From JAXHUE01 sp034189655 (GTDB lineage: Bacteria > Chloroflexota > Dehalococcoidia > E44-bin15), in the NCBI GenBank assembly GCA_034189655.1, contig JAXHUE010000006.1:12461-76460 (forward strand): 64,000 nt of DNA, in the 5' to 3' direction. Below the pieces are notes generated by a model. It was not told the origin of the DNA, made no database searches, and saw only the letters and a program-made list of their open reading frames with translations. Positions 35,729-43,992 of the stretch are shown here, one piece after another; position 1 is the first letter of the stretch; each line of letters opens with the position of its first letter. A program made the position numbers and the translations under genes.

Positions 35729-36703
35729 ATGCGCATTGGACTGCTGTCAGATACCCACATCCCTGAGGTGGCCAGGGAGGTGCCCCTTCAGGTGGCACAG
35801 GCCTTCGAGGGCGTCGACCTCATCCTGCACGGCGGCGATATCTACGCCCGCTCGGTGCTGGAGCAGATGGCCCAGGTCGCGCCGGTGCTCGCCGCCGAGG
35901 GCGACGACGACTACGGCGAGACCTTGCGGGACGACAGGGTAGAGAAGAGGCACCGCCTGACCGTGGAGGGCCGGCAGCTGTGGCTGGTCCACGAGCGGCC
36001 CTACTTCTTCACGCTGCCCTCGGCGCCGGGAGAGGAGGCCCAGGCCGGCCACGCCGACGGTGTGCCCGACATCGTGGTCTTCGGCCACGAGCACCGCGTG
36101 GTGCTGCAGCGCTCCAACGATGTCCTGTACGTGAGCCCGGGCAGCCCTACCCTGCTCCACTACAACCGCGGGCTGGGCACGGCGGGCATCATCGATATCA
36201 GCCCGGAAGGGGCCGAGGTGGTCATCTGGCAGCTCGAGGCCGAAGGCCTTCCCCCCCAGGTCGTGGCGCAGGCCGCGGTCTCCTTCGCCGACTGTGGGGT
36301 CTCCGGGCACAGGGCCAGTGCCCAGGCACTTCTCCAGATGCCCGACGAGGAGCTGGACGTCCTGGTCGCAGAGCGGGTCATGGGGTGGTGTCCCACCCCT
36401 CACCCTGGCGGCGCCGACTCCTCGCCGCGCGTGTGGCGGGACTCAAGCGGTGAGTGCTGCCCCCACCCGGCATTCTGCGCCGACCCTTCCTCCTCTATGG
36501 AGCTCAACCGCAGGATGGAGGCGCTGGGATGGCACTACGAGTGGCAACCCACTCACCCCGGCAACGAGGGCCCCTGGGGCTACGGCATCGCCTTCAGCTC
36601 CCGGGAGCACTGGGTGGGCCTGGGGGTGGACTGCCCCTCTCAGATACGGCGCGCCAGGTGCGTGCTCGCCATACTGGCGATGGATATGGGGGGCGGCACC
36701 TAG
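35729..36703 (+). CDS. Metallophosphoesterase fused to a phage ABA-sandwich-like domain
   Basis: A 324-aa two-domain protein. Residues 1-175 are an MJ0936/YfcE phosphoesterase with D8-x-H10, G36-D37, GDDD (58-61, normally GNxD), H88 and GHEH (119-122); it is a clear paralogue of the 25360 gene. Residues about 205-320 carry EELDVLVAERVMGW, a W-R-D-S strand, FCADPSSSMELNRRMEALGW and the final IRRARCVLAILAMDM helix, which is the layout of the phage ABA sandwich domain seen in small phage proteins of unknown role. I do not know this fusion from characterised proteins. ATG 35729 is chosen over 35720 because the latter lies in the -10. It heads a run with the macro and HDAC genes. Confidence 0.82.
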   Translation: MRIGLLSDTHIPEVAREVPLQVAQAFEGVDLILHGGDIYARSVLEQMAQVAPVLAAEGDDDYGETLRDDRVEKRHRLTVEGRQLWLVHERPYFFTLPSAPGEEAQAGHADGVPDIVVFGHEHRVVLQRSNDVLYVSPGSPTLLHYNRGLGTAGIIDISPEGAEVVIWQLEAEGLPPQVVAQAAVSFADCGVSGHRASAQALLQMPDEELDVLVAERVMGWCPTPHPGGADSSPRVWRDSSGECCPHPAFCADPSSSMELNRRMEALGWHYEWQPTHPGNEGPWGYGIAFSSREHWVGLGVDCPSQIRRARCVLAILAMDMGGGT

Positions 36704-36785
36704 GCCCCTCCTGTTTAATGCCGGTGTCCCTTGGGCAGAGGAAGATGCCGGGCCGCCGGCCATCCTCTGTGTGGAGGTGCGGGCC

Positions 36786-37352
36786 ATGGCCGAGAACGCC
36801 AGGGAGGTAACCATCAACCAGGCCCAGCTCTCCCTGGAGCTGGGCGATATCACGCAGCAGGCCACCGATGCCATCGTCAATGCCGCCAACTCAAGCCTTA
36901 TGGGGGGCGGTGGCGTCGACGGCGCCATCCACCGCGCCGGGGGCCCGCTCATACTCCAGGAGTGCCGCGAGATCGTGGCCCGGCAGGGGCGGCTGCCCGC
37001 GGGCCAGGCCGTGCTCACCGGCGGCGGCAACTTAAAGGCGCGCTATGTCATCCACACCGTGGGCCCCATATGGCGCGGCGGCGACCATGGGGAGGCCGAA
37101 CTCCTCGCCAGCGCCTATCGCCAGAGCTTGAGGCTCGCCGCAGAGCGGGGGCTGGCCACCATCGCCTTCCCCTCCATCAGCACCGGGGCCTATGGCTACC
37201 CGGTGGCGGAGGCGGCCCGGGTGGCCCTGGGGGCGGTCATCGACTTCCTCCAGTCGGCCACGTCCCTACGTCGGGTCACCTTCGTCCTCTTCGATGCCGG
37301 GACGCTCTCTGCCTACCGCAATGCCCTCGACGCCATGGTGGCCCAGGGGTGA
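36786..37352 (+). CDS. Macro-domain protein (ADP-ribose hydrolase type)
   Basis: A 188-aa macro domain of the YmdB/MacroD type, which hydrolyses O-acetyl-ADP-ribose and mono-ADP-ribose esters. The ligand loops are LELGDITQQATDAIVNAANSS split around GDI and NAAN, GGGGVDGAIHRAGG, and the second-loop STGAYGYPVAEAA near residues 133-145. Full length for a single-domain protein. GGAGG precedes ATG 36786 by eight bases. It overlaps the HDAC-family gene by four bases, so the two are translationally coupled. Confidence 0.93.
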   Translation: MAENAREVTINQAQLSLELGDITQQATDAIVNAANSSLMGGGGVDGAIHRAGGPLILQECREIVARQGRLPAGQAVLTGGGNLKARYVIHTVGPIWRGGDHGEAELLASAYRQSLRLAAERGLATIAFPSISTGAYGYPVAEAARVALGAVIDFLQSATSLRRVTFVLFDAGTLSAYRNALDAMVAQG

Positions 37353-38098
37353 AGGTGGTCTATCACCCCAGGTTCGCCGAGGTGTACACCGATGACCCCG
37401 CGGCCGAGGCGGGGAGGATGGAGGGCATCCTCCTCGCGCTGGAGGGGCGGTTCGAGCTCGTCGAGCCGACGCCGGCAGCTATCGAGGATATCGCGCGGGT
37501 GCACACCGAGTCCCACATAGCCAGCGTGTGGCGGATGGGGCCGGTCTACGAGATGGCGCTGCTCGCCGCCGGCGGGGCCATCACGGCCGCCGAGCACGCC
37601 TGGGCCGGCGAGCCCGCCTTCGCCCTGGTGCGGCCGCCGGGCCACCACGCCGGCCCTGACCGCTGCTGGGGCTTCTGCTTCTTCAACAACGTGGCCATCG
37701 CCCTCGCCCGGCTGAGGGGGGAGCGGAGGATAGAGAGGGCGCTCGTCCTCGACATCGACCTTCACTTCGGCGATGGCACGGTAGCCATATTTCGGGACAC
37801 GCCCCAGGTGCTCTATTGCCACCCCCAGGCCGGTGACCGCAAGGGGTTCCTGGAGGCCATCTCCCGCTACCTCGGCGAGCACGACGCCGATATCATCGCG
37901 GTGTCCGCCGGCTTCGATAGACACGAGGCAGACTGGGGAAGGCTGCTCAAGACGGAGGACTATGAGGCCATCGGCCGCATGGTGAGGGGGTTCGCCCAGA
38001 GGTCGTGCCGGGGGAGGAGGTTCGGGGTGCTGGAGGGGGGCTACAACCACCAGGTGCTGGGGAGGAACGTGAGGGCCCTCTGTAGTGGCATGGCCTGA
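37349..38098 (+). CDS. Histone deacetylase-family deacylase
   Basis: A 249-aa zinc hydrolase of the arginase/HDAC fold, relatives of which remove acetyl groups from lysine, polyamines or acetoin-related substrates. RPPGHHAG (95-102, catalytic His pair), FNNVAIA, DIDLHFGDG with Zn ligands D137 and H139, and AGFDRHEADWG with the third Zn ligand D190 are all present, so it should be active. It is shorter than most (300-350), missing some N-terminal loops. It starts at GTG 37349 in a GTGA overlap with the macro-domain gene. Confidence 0.9.
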   Translation: MKVVYHPRFAEVYTDDPAAEAGRMEGILLALEGRFELVEPTPAAIEDIARVHTESHIASVWRMGPVYEMALLAAGGAITAAEHAWAGEPAFALVRPPGHHAGPDRCWGFCFFNNVAIALARLRGERRIERALVLDIDLHFGDGTVAIFRDTPQVLYCHPQAGDRKGFLEAISRYLGEHDADIIAVSAGFDRHEADWGRLLKTEDYEAIGRMVRGFAQRSCRGRRFGVLEGGYNHQVLGRNVRALCSGMA

Positions 38099-38178
38099 CG
38101 GCGACGAATGCCTTCACCGCTGCCAATGGGGCGGGACAGGCCCCTGCCCGTAGCGAGGGCCGTTACAAAGGAGGGACT

Positions 38179-38949
38179 ATGAGAGACAAGGTATGTGCCA
38201 GCTTCGATGAGGCGGTGGCCGACATCGGGGACGGTGCCTCCATCGTCACCGAGTGCTGGGGGGTATCCGCCATGTCCCAGAACCTGATCGCCGCCATCAA
38301 GAAGAAGGGGGTGAAGGACCTCACCCTCATCACCCACAACTTCATCCCGCTGGTGTTCTTCGGCGAGGACGAGGTGACCAACCTGACCCACCTGCTGCCC
38401 CAGCTCAAGCGGCTGATAACGCCGGTGGTGGGCCTGCAGCAGCTCGGGGCCGGGGCCTTCGTCAAGGAGTGGGTTGACCGGGGGCTGGAGGTGGAGCTCA
38501 CCAGCCACGGCACCCTGGCCTCGCGCCTGTACGCCGGCGCCACCGGGCTGGGCGGGTTCTACAACCCGGTGGGCGTGGGCACCATCCTGGAGGAGGGCAA
38601 GGAGAAGCGGGTCATCGATGGCCGGGAGTACATCTTCGAGCGGCCGCTACGGCCGGACTACGCCTTCATCCGCGGGTACCGGGCCGACAGGCTGGGCAAC
38701 CTGGTCTACAAGGGGGTCTACCGTGCCGACCAGCCGGTGATGGCCATGGCGGCCCGGGTCACCATCGCCGAGGTGGACCACATCGTGGAGGTGGGGGACA
38801 TCGACGCTGAGCACGTGGTGACCCCCGGCATATTCGTCGACCGCATCGTCGAGGTGCCCGAAGACGGCCTGGGCAGCGAATCACGCGCCAGGGCGCTCAC
38901 TGCCAAGCTGGGCGAGGTGGAGGTGGTGAGGAAGCTCCTGTTCCGCTAG
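38179..38949 (+). CDS. 3-oxoacid/glutaconate-type CoA-transferase subunit A
   Basis: A 256-aa family I CoA-transferase alpha subunit. It carries MSQNLIAAIKKKGVKDLTLITHN, the TSHGTLASRLYAGATGLGGFY block and GREYIFERPLRPDYAFIRGYRAD, typical of the SCOT/AtoD group. It moves CoA between acyl-CoA and an acid such as acetoacetate. Start backed by AAAGGAGGG. The beta subunit follows. It is 80 bp after the HDAC gene and may share its transcript. Confidence 0.9.
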   Translation: MRDKVCASFDEAVADIGDGASIVTECWGVSAMSQNLIAAIKKKGVKDLTLITHNFIPLVFFGEDEVTNLTHLLPQLKRLITPVVGLQQLGAGAFVKEWVDRGLEVELTSHGTLASRLYAGATGLGGFYNPVGVGTILEEGKEKRVIDGREYIFERPLRPDYAFIRGYRADRLGNLVYKGVYRADQPVMAMAARVTIAEVDHIVEVGDIDAEHVVTPGIFVDRIVEVPEDGLGSESRARALTAKLGEVEVVRKLLFR

Positions 38950-38982
38950 GCTATCACACCGCGTCCCATGGAGGTAACGGAG

Positions 38983-39651
38983 ATGAAGCAGAGACTGGAG
39001 AGAGAGGTCATCGCCATGAGGGCGGCAAAGGAGCTCCAGGATGGCGATTATGTAAATCTCGGCATCGGCATACCCAACCTGTGCGCCCTGTACATCCCGG
39101 AGGGCGTCCTCTTCGAGACCGAGAACGGCGCCCTGGGCTACGGGCCGCTGGTGCGCGAGAGCGAGATCGAGCGCGCCGACCAGCACTACGTCGACGCCGG
39201 GGGCCGCTACTGGACCCCCATCCCCGGCATGGCCCTCTTCGACATCGTCACATCGTTCGCCATGATCCGGAGCGGGCGTCTCATCACCATACTGGGTGGC
39301 CTCCAGGTATCGGAGCGGGGCGACCTGGCCAACTGGAACACCGGCGGCGGCGCCCTGGGCGGCACCATCGGCGGGGGCATGGACCTCGCGGTGGGGGCCA
39401 AGAGGGTGATCATCACCATGGAGCACACCTCCAAGGATGGCCAGCCCAAGATCGTGGGGCAGTGCACCTACCCCCTCACCGCCAGGGAGTGCGTGGACCT
39501 GGTGGTCACCGACCTGGCGGTGATCTGGGTGACCGGGGAGGGCCTGGTGCTCAAGGAGGTGGCCCCGGGCTGGAGCGCGGCGGAGGTACAGGCCTTGACC
39601 GAGCCCAGGCTCACCGTGGCCCCCGACTTAAAAGAGATAGACCTGGTGTGA
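38983..39651 (+). CDS. 3-oxoacid/glutaconate-type CoA-transferase subunit B
   Basis: A 222-aa beta subunit carrying the catalytic glutamate E47 in FETENGALGYGP; GIGIPNLCALYIPEG and GGMDLAVGAKRVIITMEHTS are family blocks. With the preceding subunit it forms the active transferase. ATG 38983 was preferred over 38968 because GGAGGT (38970-38975) then falls at the right distance. Confidence 0.91.
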   Translation: MKQRLEREVIAMRAAKELQDGDYVNLGIGIPNLCALYIPEGVLFETENGALGYGPLVRESEIERADQHYVDAGGRYWTPIPGMALFDIVTSFAMIRSGRLITILGGLQVSERGDLANWNTGGGALGGTIGGGMDLAVGAKRVIITMEHTSKDGQPKIVGQCTYPLTARECVDLVVTDLAVIWVTGEGLVLKEVAPGWSAAEVQALTEPRLTVAPDLKEIDLV

Positions 39652-39671
39652 ACGCTGTCGCAGGCCTGTGC

Positions 39672-40613
39672 TCACTGGACGACGATGTACTCGCCGGGCC
39701 CGCTGCCCAGGCCGTGCTTTAAGGCCTGCTGCACCTGGGGAGACTGCCACGGGTCGGCGTGGAGCCTGTTCCTGGCCCCGTAGCTCGCGATGACCTTCAT
39801 GGCCTCGACGTCGATGGCGATGAGGTCGCCCGACGCCAGCACCAGCCCCGGCTCCACGAGCTGGCCCCTGTCCGGGCCGCCTCTCACGAACGCCTTCCTG
39901 CCGTCCATGACGATGAGGTGGGGCTGCCAGCACAGGCTGAGCTCGGCGGCCTTGTGCTCTAGGTGGCTGGCGTGGAGGGAGCGGCGCTCTCCAGGGTGCA
40001 TGAAGCCCACCGCCAGCTTGAGCGCCCCGGTGAAGCGGGCCAGGCTGTGGGTCTTCATGCAGGGCAGGTACACCAGCCGGTCTGCCTCGTAGGCCGAGCG
40101 GGGCATGGTCACCGTGTCCAGGTAGTCGCCGCCCACCCTCACCCTGACCCAGTCGTCGGGCCGGTCCTCGAACGCCACAAGCCCCACGTCGAGGCGGCGC
40201 GCCAGCTCCGGGAGGCCCACCTGGGCGTAGACATTCCTGGTCGGCCTCCAGATCCCGCCCGAGCTCTCGCCTATGGTGACCTGTGCCCCTGCCTCCTTGA
40301 GGAGCTCGACGACCGCGCCCAGGAATGCCAGGTCGGTGGAGCCGGGAGAGGGGTCGGGGCTGTTGAAGTTGGGCTTCACCAGCACCCGCTCGCCCCGCGC
40401 CACGGCCTGGCCCAGGTCTCCGAGCAGGGCGATGGCACGCTCTACAGAGGCCTTGACGTCCTCGCTCACCGCCACCCTGGATACCAGGGCCTGGCCTCCC
40501 CTCTGCCACGGGTTGGCGAAGCGGGGCCTGGGCTCGACGAGGGGGGCGTCCCGCGGTGCCCTGTCGGCGGCGAAGTGGTAGATGCCTCTGGCCCTGTCGA
40601 TGAACGCCACCAT
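39672..40613 (-). CDS. DUF362 domain protein
   Basis: A 313-aa DUF362 protein related to the one at 1502-2557. VKPNFNSPDPSPGSTDLAFL, TIGESSGGIWRPT, YLPCMKTHSLARFTGALKLAVGFM and AIDVEAMKVIASYGA are family blocks. No ferredoxin cluster is present. ATG 40613 is placed behind GGAGGT; the longer frame has no ribosome site. It converges with the CoA-transferase genes and is followed by the tRNA on the same strand upstream. Function unknown. Confidence 0.82.
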   Translation of the reverse strand: MVAFIDRARGIYHFAADRAPRDAPLVEPRPRFANPWQRGGQALVSRVAVSEDVKASVERAIALLGDLGQAVARGERVLVKPNFNSPDPSPGSTDLAFLGAVVELLKEAGAQVTIGESSGGIWRPTRNVYAQVGLPELARRLDVGLVAFEDRPDDWVRVRVGGDYLDTVTMPRSAYEADRLVYLPCMKTHSLARFTGALKLAVGFMHPGERRSLHASHLEHKAAELSLCWQPHLIVMDGRKAFVRGGPDRGQLVEPGLVLASGDLIAIDVEAMKVIASYGARNRLHADPWQSPQVQQALKHGLGSGPGEYIVVQ

Positions 40614-40751
40614 GTCACACCTCCGGGCAACGGTCTTGGATAGAGGCAGAGAGGGCCGGGATGAAGGACACCGTTGACTCCGCAAAAACGGGACTCAATG
40701 CGCCCTCACTTCTATAGCTTCCAGGGCAGTGGGTCTGGAATCTGCTACCAG

Positions 40752-40827
40752 TGGTGGAGATAGGGGGATTCGAACCCCCGACCTCTGCGATGCGAACGCA
40801 GCGCTCTCCCAGCTGAGCTATATCCCC
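40752..40827 (-). tRNA. tRNA-Ala (anticodon CGC)
   Basis: A 76-nt cloverleaf including an encoded CCA end. The anticodon loop is TTCGCAT on a CTGCG/CGCAG stem, giving CGC, which reads GCG alanine codons. The acceptor stem contains the G3-U70 wobble pair that identifies alanine tRNAs. D-arm AGCTCAGCTGGGAGAGCG and T-arm GGGGGTTCGAATCCCCC are normal. Confidence 0.97.
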
Positions 40828-40842
40828 ATAGCGAGCACCGCC

Positions 40843-40872
40843 ATGATAGCAAATGCCCCCAAGCGATGTCAA
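40843..40872 (-). promoter_or_regulatory. Promoter of the tRNA-Ala gene
   Basis: Minus-strand TTGACA (40867-40872), 18 bp, TATCAT (40843-40848), 15 bp ahead of the mature tRNA. Confidence 0.65.
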
Positions 40873-40893
40873 GCAAACTGGGTGAAGGCCCTG

Positions 40894-40923
40894 TTGACAC
40901 CGGCCGCACCAACGTGGTATAAA
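40894..40923 (+). promoter_or_regulatory. Promoter of the subtilase gene
   Basis: TTGACA (40894-40899), 18 bp, TATAAA (40918-40923). The ATG is at 40932, so the leader is at most a few bases. Confidence 0.65.
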
Positions 40924-40931
40924 GGGGGGCG

Positions 40932-42605
40932 ATGTTTGTTATGTCACGTGATAGTGCGGCGAGACACAGAGCAATGGCCAGCAGATTGCTCGTAGCGCTC
41001 ACCGTGGTGGCCCTCGCGGCGGCCATGATACCGGCGCCGCCGGCCTCGGCCCAGGCGCCGGACAAGGTCGACGTGATAATAGGGTTCCAGGAAGACACGG
41101 GCGGGGAGCGGCTCGTGGAGCAGTCCGCCGGCAGCATCAAACACAGGTATGAGTCCTTGAGCGCCGTCTCTGCCTCGGTGCCAACGGAGAAGGTGGGCCT
41201 ATTCCTCGAAGACCCGGTCGTGGCCTACGTCGAGGCCGATACCGCCGTCCGCGCCATCGATATCCTCCCCTGGGGCATCGACCGCATCGACGCCGAGGTG
41301 GTATGGGGAGGTAGCGAGAACGCCACCAGCGTTGGTGCAGGGCGCAACGCCGGCGACGGCGTGACGGTGGCCATCATAGACACCGGGATCGACTACGACC
41401 ACCCTGACCTGGCCGCCGGCTACCTCGGTGGCTACGACTTCGTGAACGCAGACGCCGACCCCATGGACGATAACGGGCACGGCACCCACTGCGCCGGCAT
41501 AGTGGCCGCCGCCGATAACGGGCTGGGCGTCATCGGGGTGGCCCCCCACGCCGGGCTCTACGCGGTCAAGGTGCTCGATAGCGGCGGCTCAGGATGGGTG
41601 AGCGATGTCATCGCCGGGATCGAGTGGGCGGTGGCCCACGACGCAGATATCATCTCCATGAGCCTGGGCTCGGACTACAACTCGACCGCCCTGCAAGATG
41701 CCTGCGACGCCGCCTACGCCGCCGGGCTCCTGCTGGTGGGGGCAGCGGGTAACGACGGCGACAGGAAGGGCCGAAGGGATACCGTGGACTACCCCGCGCG
41801 GTACACGTCCGTCATCGCGGTGTCGGCCACCGACGCCAGGGACCGCAAGGCAAGCTGGTCAAGCGCCGGCCCCGACGTGGAGCTGGCCGCCCCTGGTGTC
41901 GACATCTACTCCACGTACTGGAACGATACCTACGTCCAGATGAGCGGCACCAGCATGGCCTGCCCCCACGTCGCAGGGACGGCAGCCCTGGTATGGGCCG
42001 CCAACCCCTCGTGGAGCAACGCCCAGGTGAGGGGCCAGCTCCAGGACACCGCCGAGGATATCGGGAGAAGGGGCCGGGACGACCTGTTCGGCTACGGCCT
42101 GGTCGATGCCCAGGAAGCCACATCGTCATCGCCCGCGCCCACGCCCACGCCTACGCCCACGCCTACACCTACCCCTACGCCCACTCCCACGCCGACACCG
42201 ACAGCGACGCCCACACCCACCACTACGCCGACGCCAACGGCGACGCCTTCACCCACGCCCACCCCTACGCCGTCTTACACCATGCACGTGGACAGCATAG
42301 AGATGGAGCTCAACTCCAGAAAGGGCGGCTCGCGGGTGAACGCCACGGCCCAGGTGACCGTGGTCGATGGCAGCGGCAGCCCGGTGAGCAGGGTCAGGGT
42401 GTACGGCCACTGGGAGGACGCCACCGGCGATAGCGACTCAGACCGGACCGACAGGCGAGGAGAGGCAGAGCTCAAGTCGGATTGGGTGAACGAGCCGCCC
42501 AGCGGCACCACCTTCACCTTCGTGGTGGACACTATCACCAACGGCAGGTATGTCTACGACCCCGATGCCAACGCCGAGGACAGCGACTCGATAAGCGTCC
42601 CCTAG
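40932..42605 (+). CDS. Secreted subtilisin-like serine protease with Thr-Pro stalk
   Basis: A 557-aa S8 protease. A signal peptide (about residues 15-40, cleavage after ASA) is followed by an I9-type propeptide (46-105), the catalytic domain with D150 (VAIIDTGID), H183 (NGHGTHCAG), oxyanion N274 and S341 (GTSMACPHVAG), a Thr-Pro linker (about 403-447) and a C-terminal beta-sandwich of about 110 residues beginning at YTMHVDSIEME. The triad is complete, so it should be active outside the cell, with the stalk perhaps lifting the C-terminal domain from the surface. No LPxTG or TM anchor is present. The promoter lies against the start codon; a start at ATG 40974 is also possible. Confidence 0.92.
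   Translation: MFVMSRDSAARHRAMASRLLVALTVVALAAAMIPAPPASAQAPDKVDVIIGFQEDTGGERLVEQSAGSIKHRYESLSAVSASVPTEKVGLFLEDPVVAYVEADTAVRAIDILPWGIDRIDAEVVWGGSENATSVGAGRNAGDGVTVAIIDTGIDYDHPDLAAGYLGGYDFVNADADPMDDNGHGTHCAGIVAAADNGLGVIGVAPHAGLYAVKVLDSGGSGWVSDVIAGIEWAVAHDADIISMSLGSDYNSTALQDACDAAYAAGLLLVGAAGNDGDRKGRRDTVDYPARYTSVIAVSATDARDRKASWSSAGPDVELAAPGVDIYSTYWNDTYVQMSGTSMACPHVAGTAALVWAANPSWSNAQVRGQLQDTAEDIGRRGRDDLFGYGLVDAQEATSSSPAPTPTPTPTPTPTPTPTPTPTPTATPTPTTTPTPTATPSPTPTPTPSYTMHVDSIEMELNSRKGGSRVNATAQVTVVDGSGSPVSRVRVYGHWEDATGDSDSDRTDRRGEAELKSDWVNEPPSGTTFTFVVDTITNGRYVYDPDANAEDSDSISVP
42138..42272 (+). repeat. Thr-Pro codon repeat
   Basis: Tandem ACN-CCN codons encoding the PT-repeat linker of the subtilase; synonymous third bases vary, so selection acts on the protein. 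Confidence 0.9.
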
Positions 42606-42653
42606 CAACGGCCACGCGCGCGGAAGCCCCCAAGGGCCCAGGGCCCGCCCCCT

Positions 42654-43991
42654 CTACTTGCCGATGCAGAAGCGGCTGAAGATGGTCTCCAGCAGCTCGT
42701 CGCTCACCGTCTCGCCGGTGATCTCGCCCAGGGCGTTCGCGGCGGCGGTCAGGTCGATGGTGACCAGGTCGTCGGGCACCCCCTGGGCCACGCCTGAGAG
42801 TGCCCCCTCCAGGTAGGCAGCGGCCTGCTCCAGTGCCGCCTTGTGACGTGGGTTGGCGACCAGCAGGGCATCGGAGGCCACGGCCTCACCCCCCAACACG
42901 GCGGCCACCATCCTCTCCTCGAGGCGGTCGAGCCCCTCGCCGGTAAGGGCCGAGGTGGACACCCGCTCCCAGGGCAGGTGGTCGAGGGCGGCCACTACCC
43001 CCAGGTCTCGCTTGTTGGCCACCACCAGCACCTCCTTTCCGTGGAGGAGGTCGATGATATCCCCGTCTGCGGCCTGGAGCGGCTGGTGGGCATCCACCAC
43101 CAGGAGGACGAAGTCCGCCTGCTCGACGGCGCGGCGGCTGCGCTCCACCCCCAGCGACTCGACGAGGTCCTTGCTCTCGGTGATGCCCGCGGTGTCGACC
43201 AGGCAGAAGGGCACCCCCCTGATGTTGACCACCTCCTCCAGCGTGTCCCTGGTGGTGCCCGGGTGCGGGGTGACGATGGCCCGCCCCTCGCGCAGGAGGC
43301 AGTTGAGCAGGCTGGACTTGCCCACGTTGGGCCGCCCCACGATGGCGGTGCGCACCCCCTGCCGGTAGACCATCCCCTGGTCGGCGCTGGCCACCAGCCC
43401 GGCGATGGCCCCCAGCGCCCTCTCGAGCACGGGGCAGACGTCCTGCTCCTCGACCTCGTCATCGGGGAAGTCGATGCGCGCGGTGAGAGAGGCCAGCGCC
43501 GCCATCACCTCGGCGCGCACCTCCCTGACCGAGCGGGAGAGACCCCCCCCCAGCCCCCGGGCGGCCACCCTGAGGCCGGCCGCGGTCTTGGCCCGCACCA
43601 CGTCGAGCACGGCCTCGGCCTGGGCCAGGTCGATGCGGCCGTTTAAGAAGGCCCTGAGCGTGAACTCGCCGGGCTGGGCCAGGCGGGCCCCGTAGCGGAG
43701 CACGAGCCCCAGCACGCGCTGCAGGGGCAGGGGGCCGCCGTGGCAGTTGAGCTCCACCACGTCCTCCCTGGTGTAGCTGTGCGGCGCCGCCATGTAGCAG
43801 GCGAGGGCCTCGTCTATGACCTCGCCGCTCTCCGGGTCGACGATGTGCCCGTACACCATGCGGCGGTCCTCCAGGCGGTGGGGGAAGACCTGCGCCGCGA
43901 TGGCCCGGGCCTCGCCCCCGCTCAGGCGCACGATGCCGATGCCCCCCTCGCCGATGGGGGTGGCGATGGCGACGATGGTGTCCTGGTACAT
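42654..43991 (-). CDS. mnmE: tRNA modification GTPase MnmE
   Basis: A 445-aa MnmE, which with MnmG makes the 5-carboxymethylaminomethyl group on U34 of tRNAs. The N-terminal formyl-THF domain begins DTIVAIATPIGEGGIGIVRLSG, the GTPase domain has GRPNVGKSSLLN, DTAG and NKRD, and the C-terminus ends in the catalytic FCIGK. Full length. It starts one base after the stop of the CoA-transferase gene and probably shares its mRNA. Confidence 0.96.
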   Translation of the reverse strand: MYQDTIVAIATPIGEGGIGIVRLSGGEARAIAAQVFPHRLEDRRMVYGHIVDPESGEVIDEALACYMAAPHSYTREDVVELNCHGGPLPLQRVLGLVLRYGARLAQPGEFTLRAFLNGRIDLAQAEAVLDVVRAKTAAGLRVAARGLGGGLSRSVREVRAEVMAALASLTARIDFPDDEVEEQDVCPVLERALGAIAGLVASADQGMVYRQGVRTAIVGRPNVGKSSLLNCLLREGRAIVTPHPGTTRDTLEEVVNIRGVPFCLVDTAGITESKDLVESLGVERSRRAVEQADFVLLVVDAHQPLQAADGDIIDLLHGKEVLVVANKRDLGVVAALDHLPWERVSTSALTGEGLDRLEERMVAAVLGGEAVASDALLVANPRHKAALEQAAAYLEGALSGVAQGVPDDLVTIDLTAAANALGEITGETVSDELLETIFSRFCIGK

Positions 43992-43992
43992 G

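Noticed and set aside
42138..42272. Tandem repeat considered as CRISPR or minisatellite
   Set aside because: It is a Thr-Pro codon run inside the subtilase with varying third bases and no spacers.
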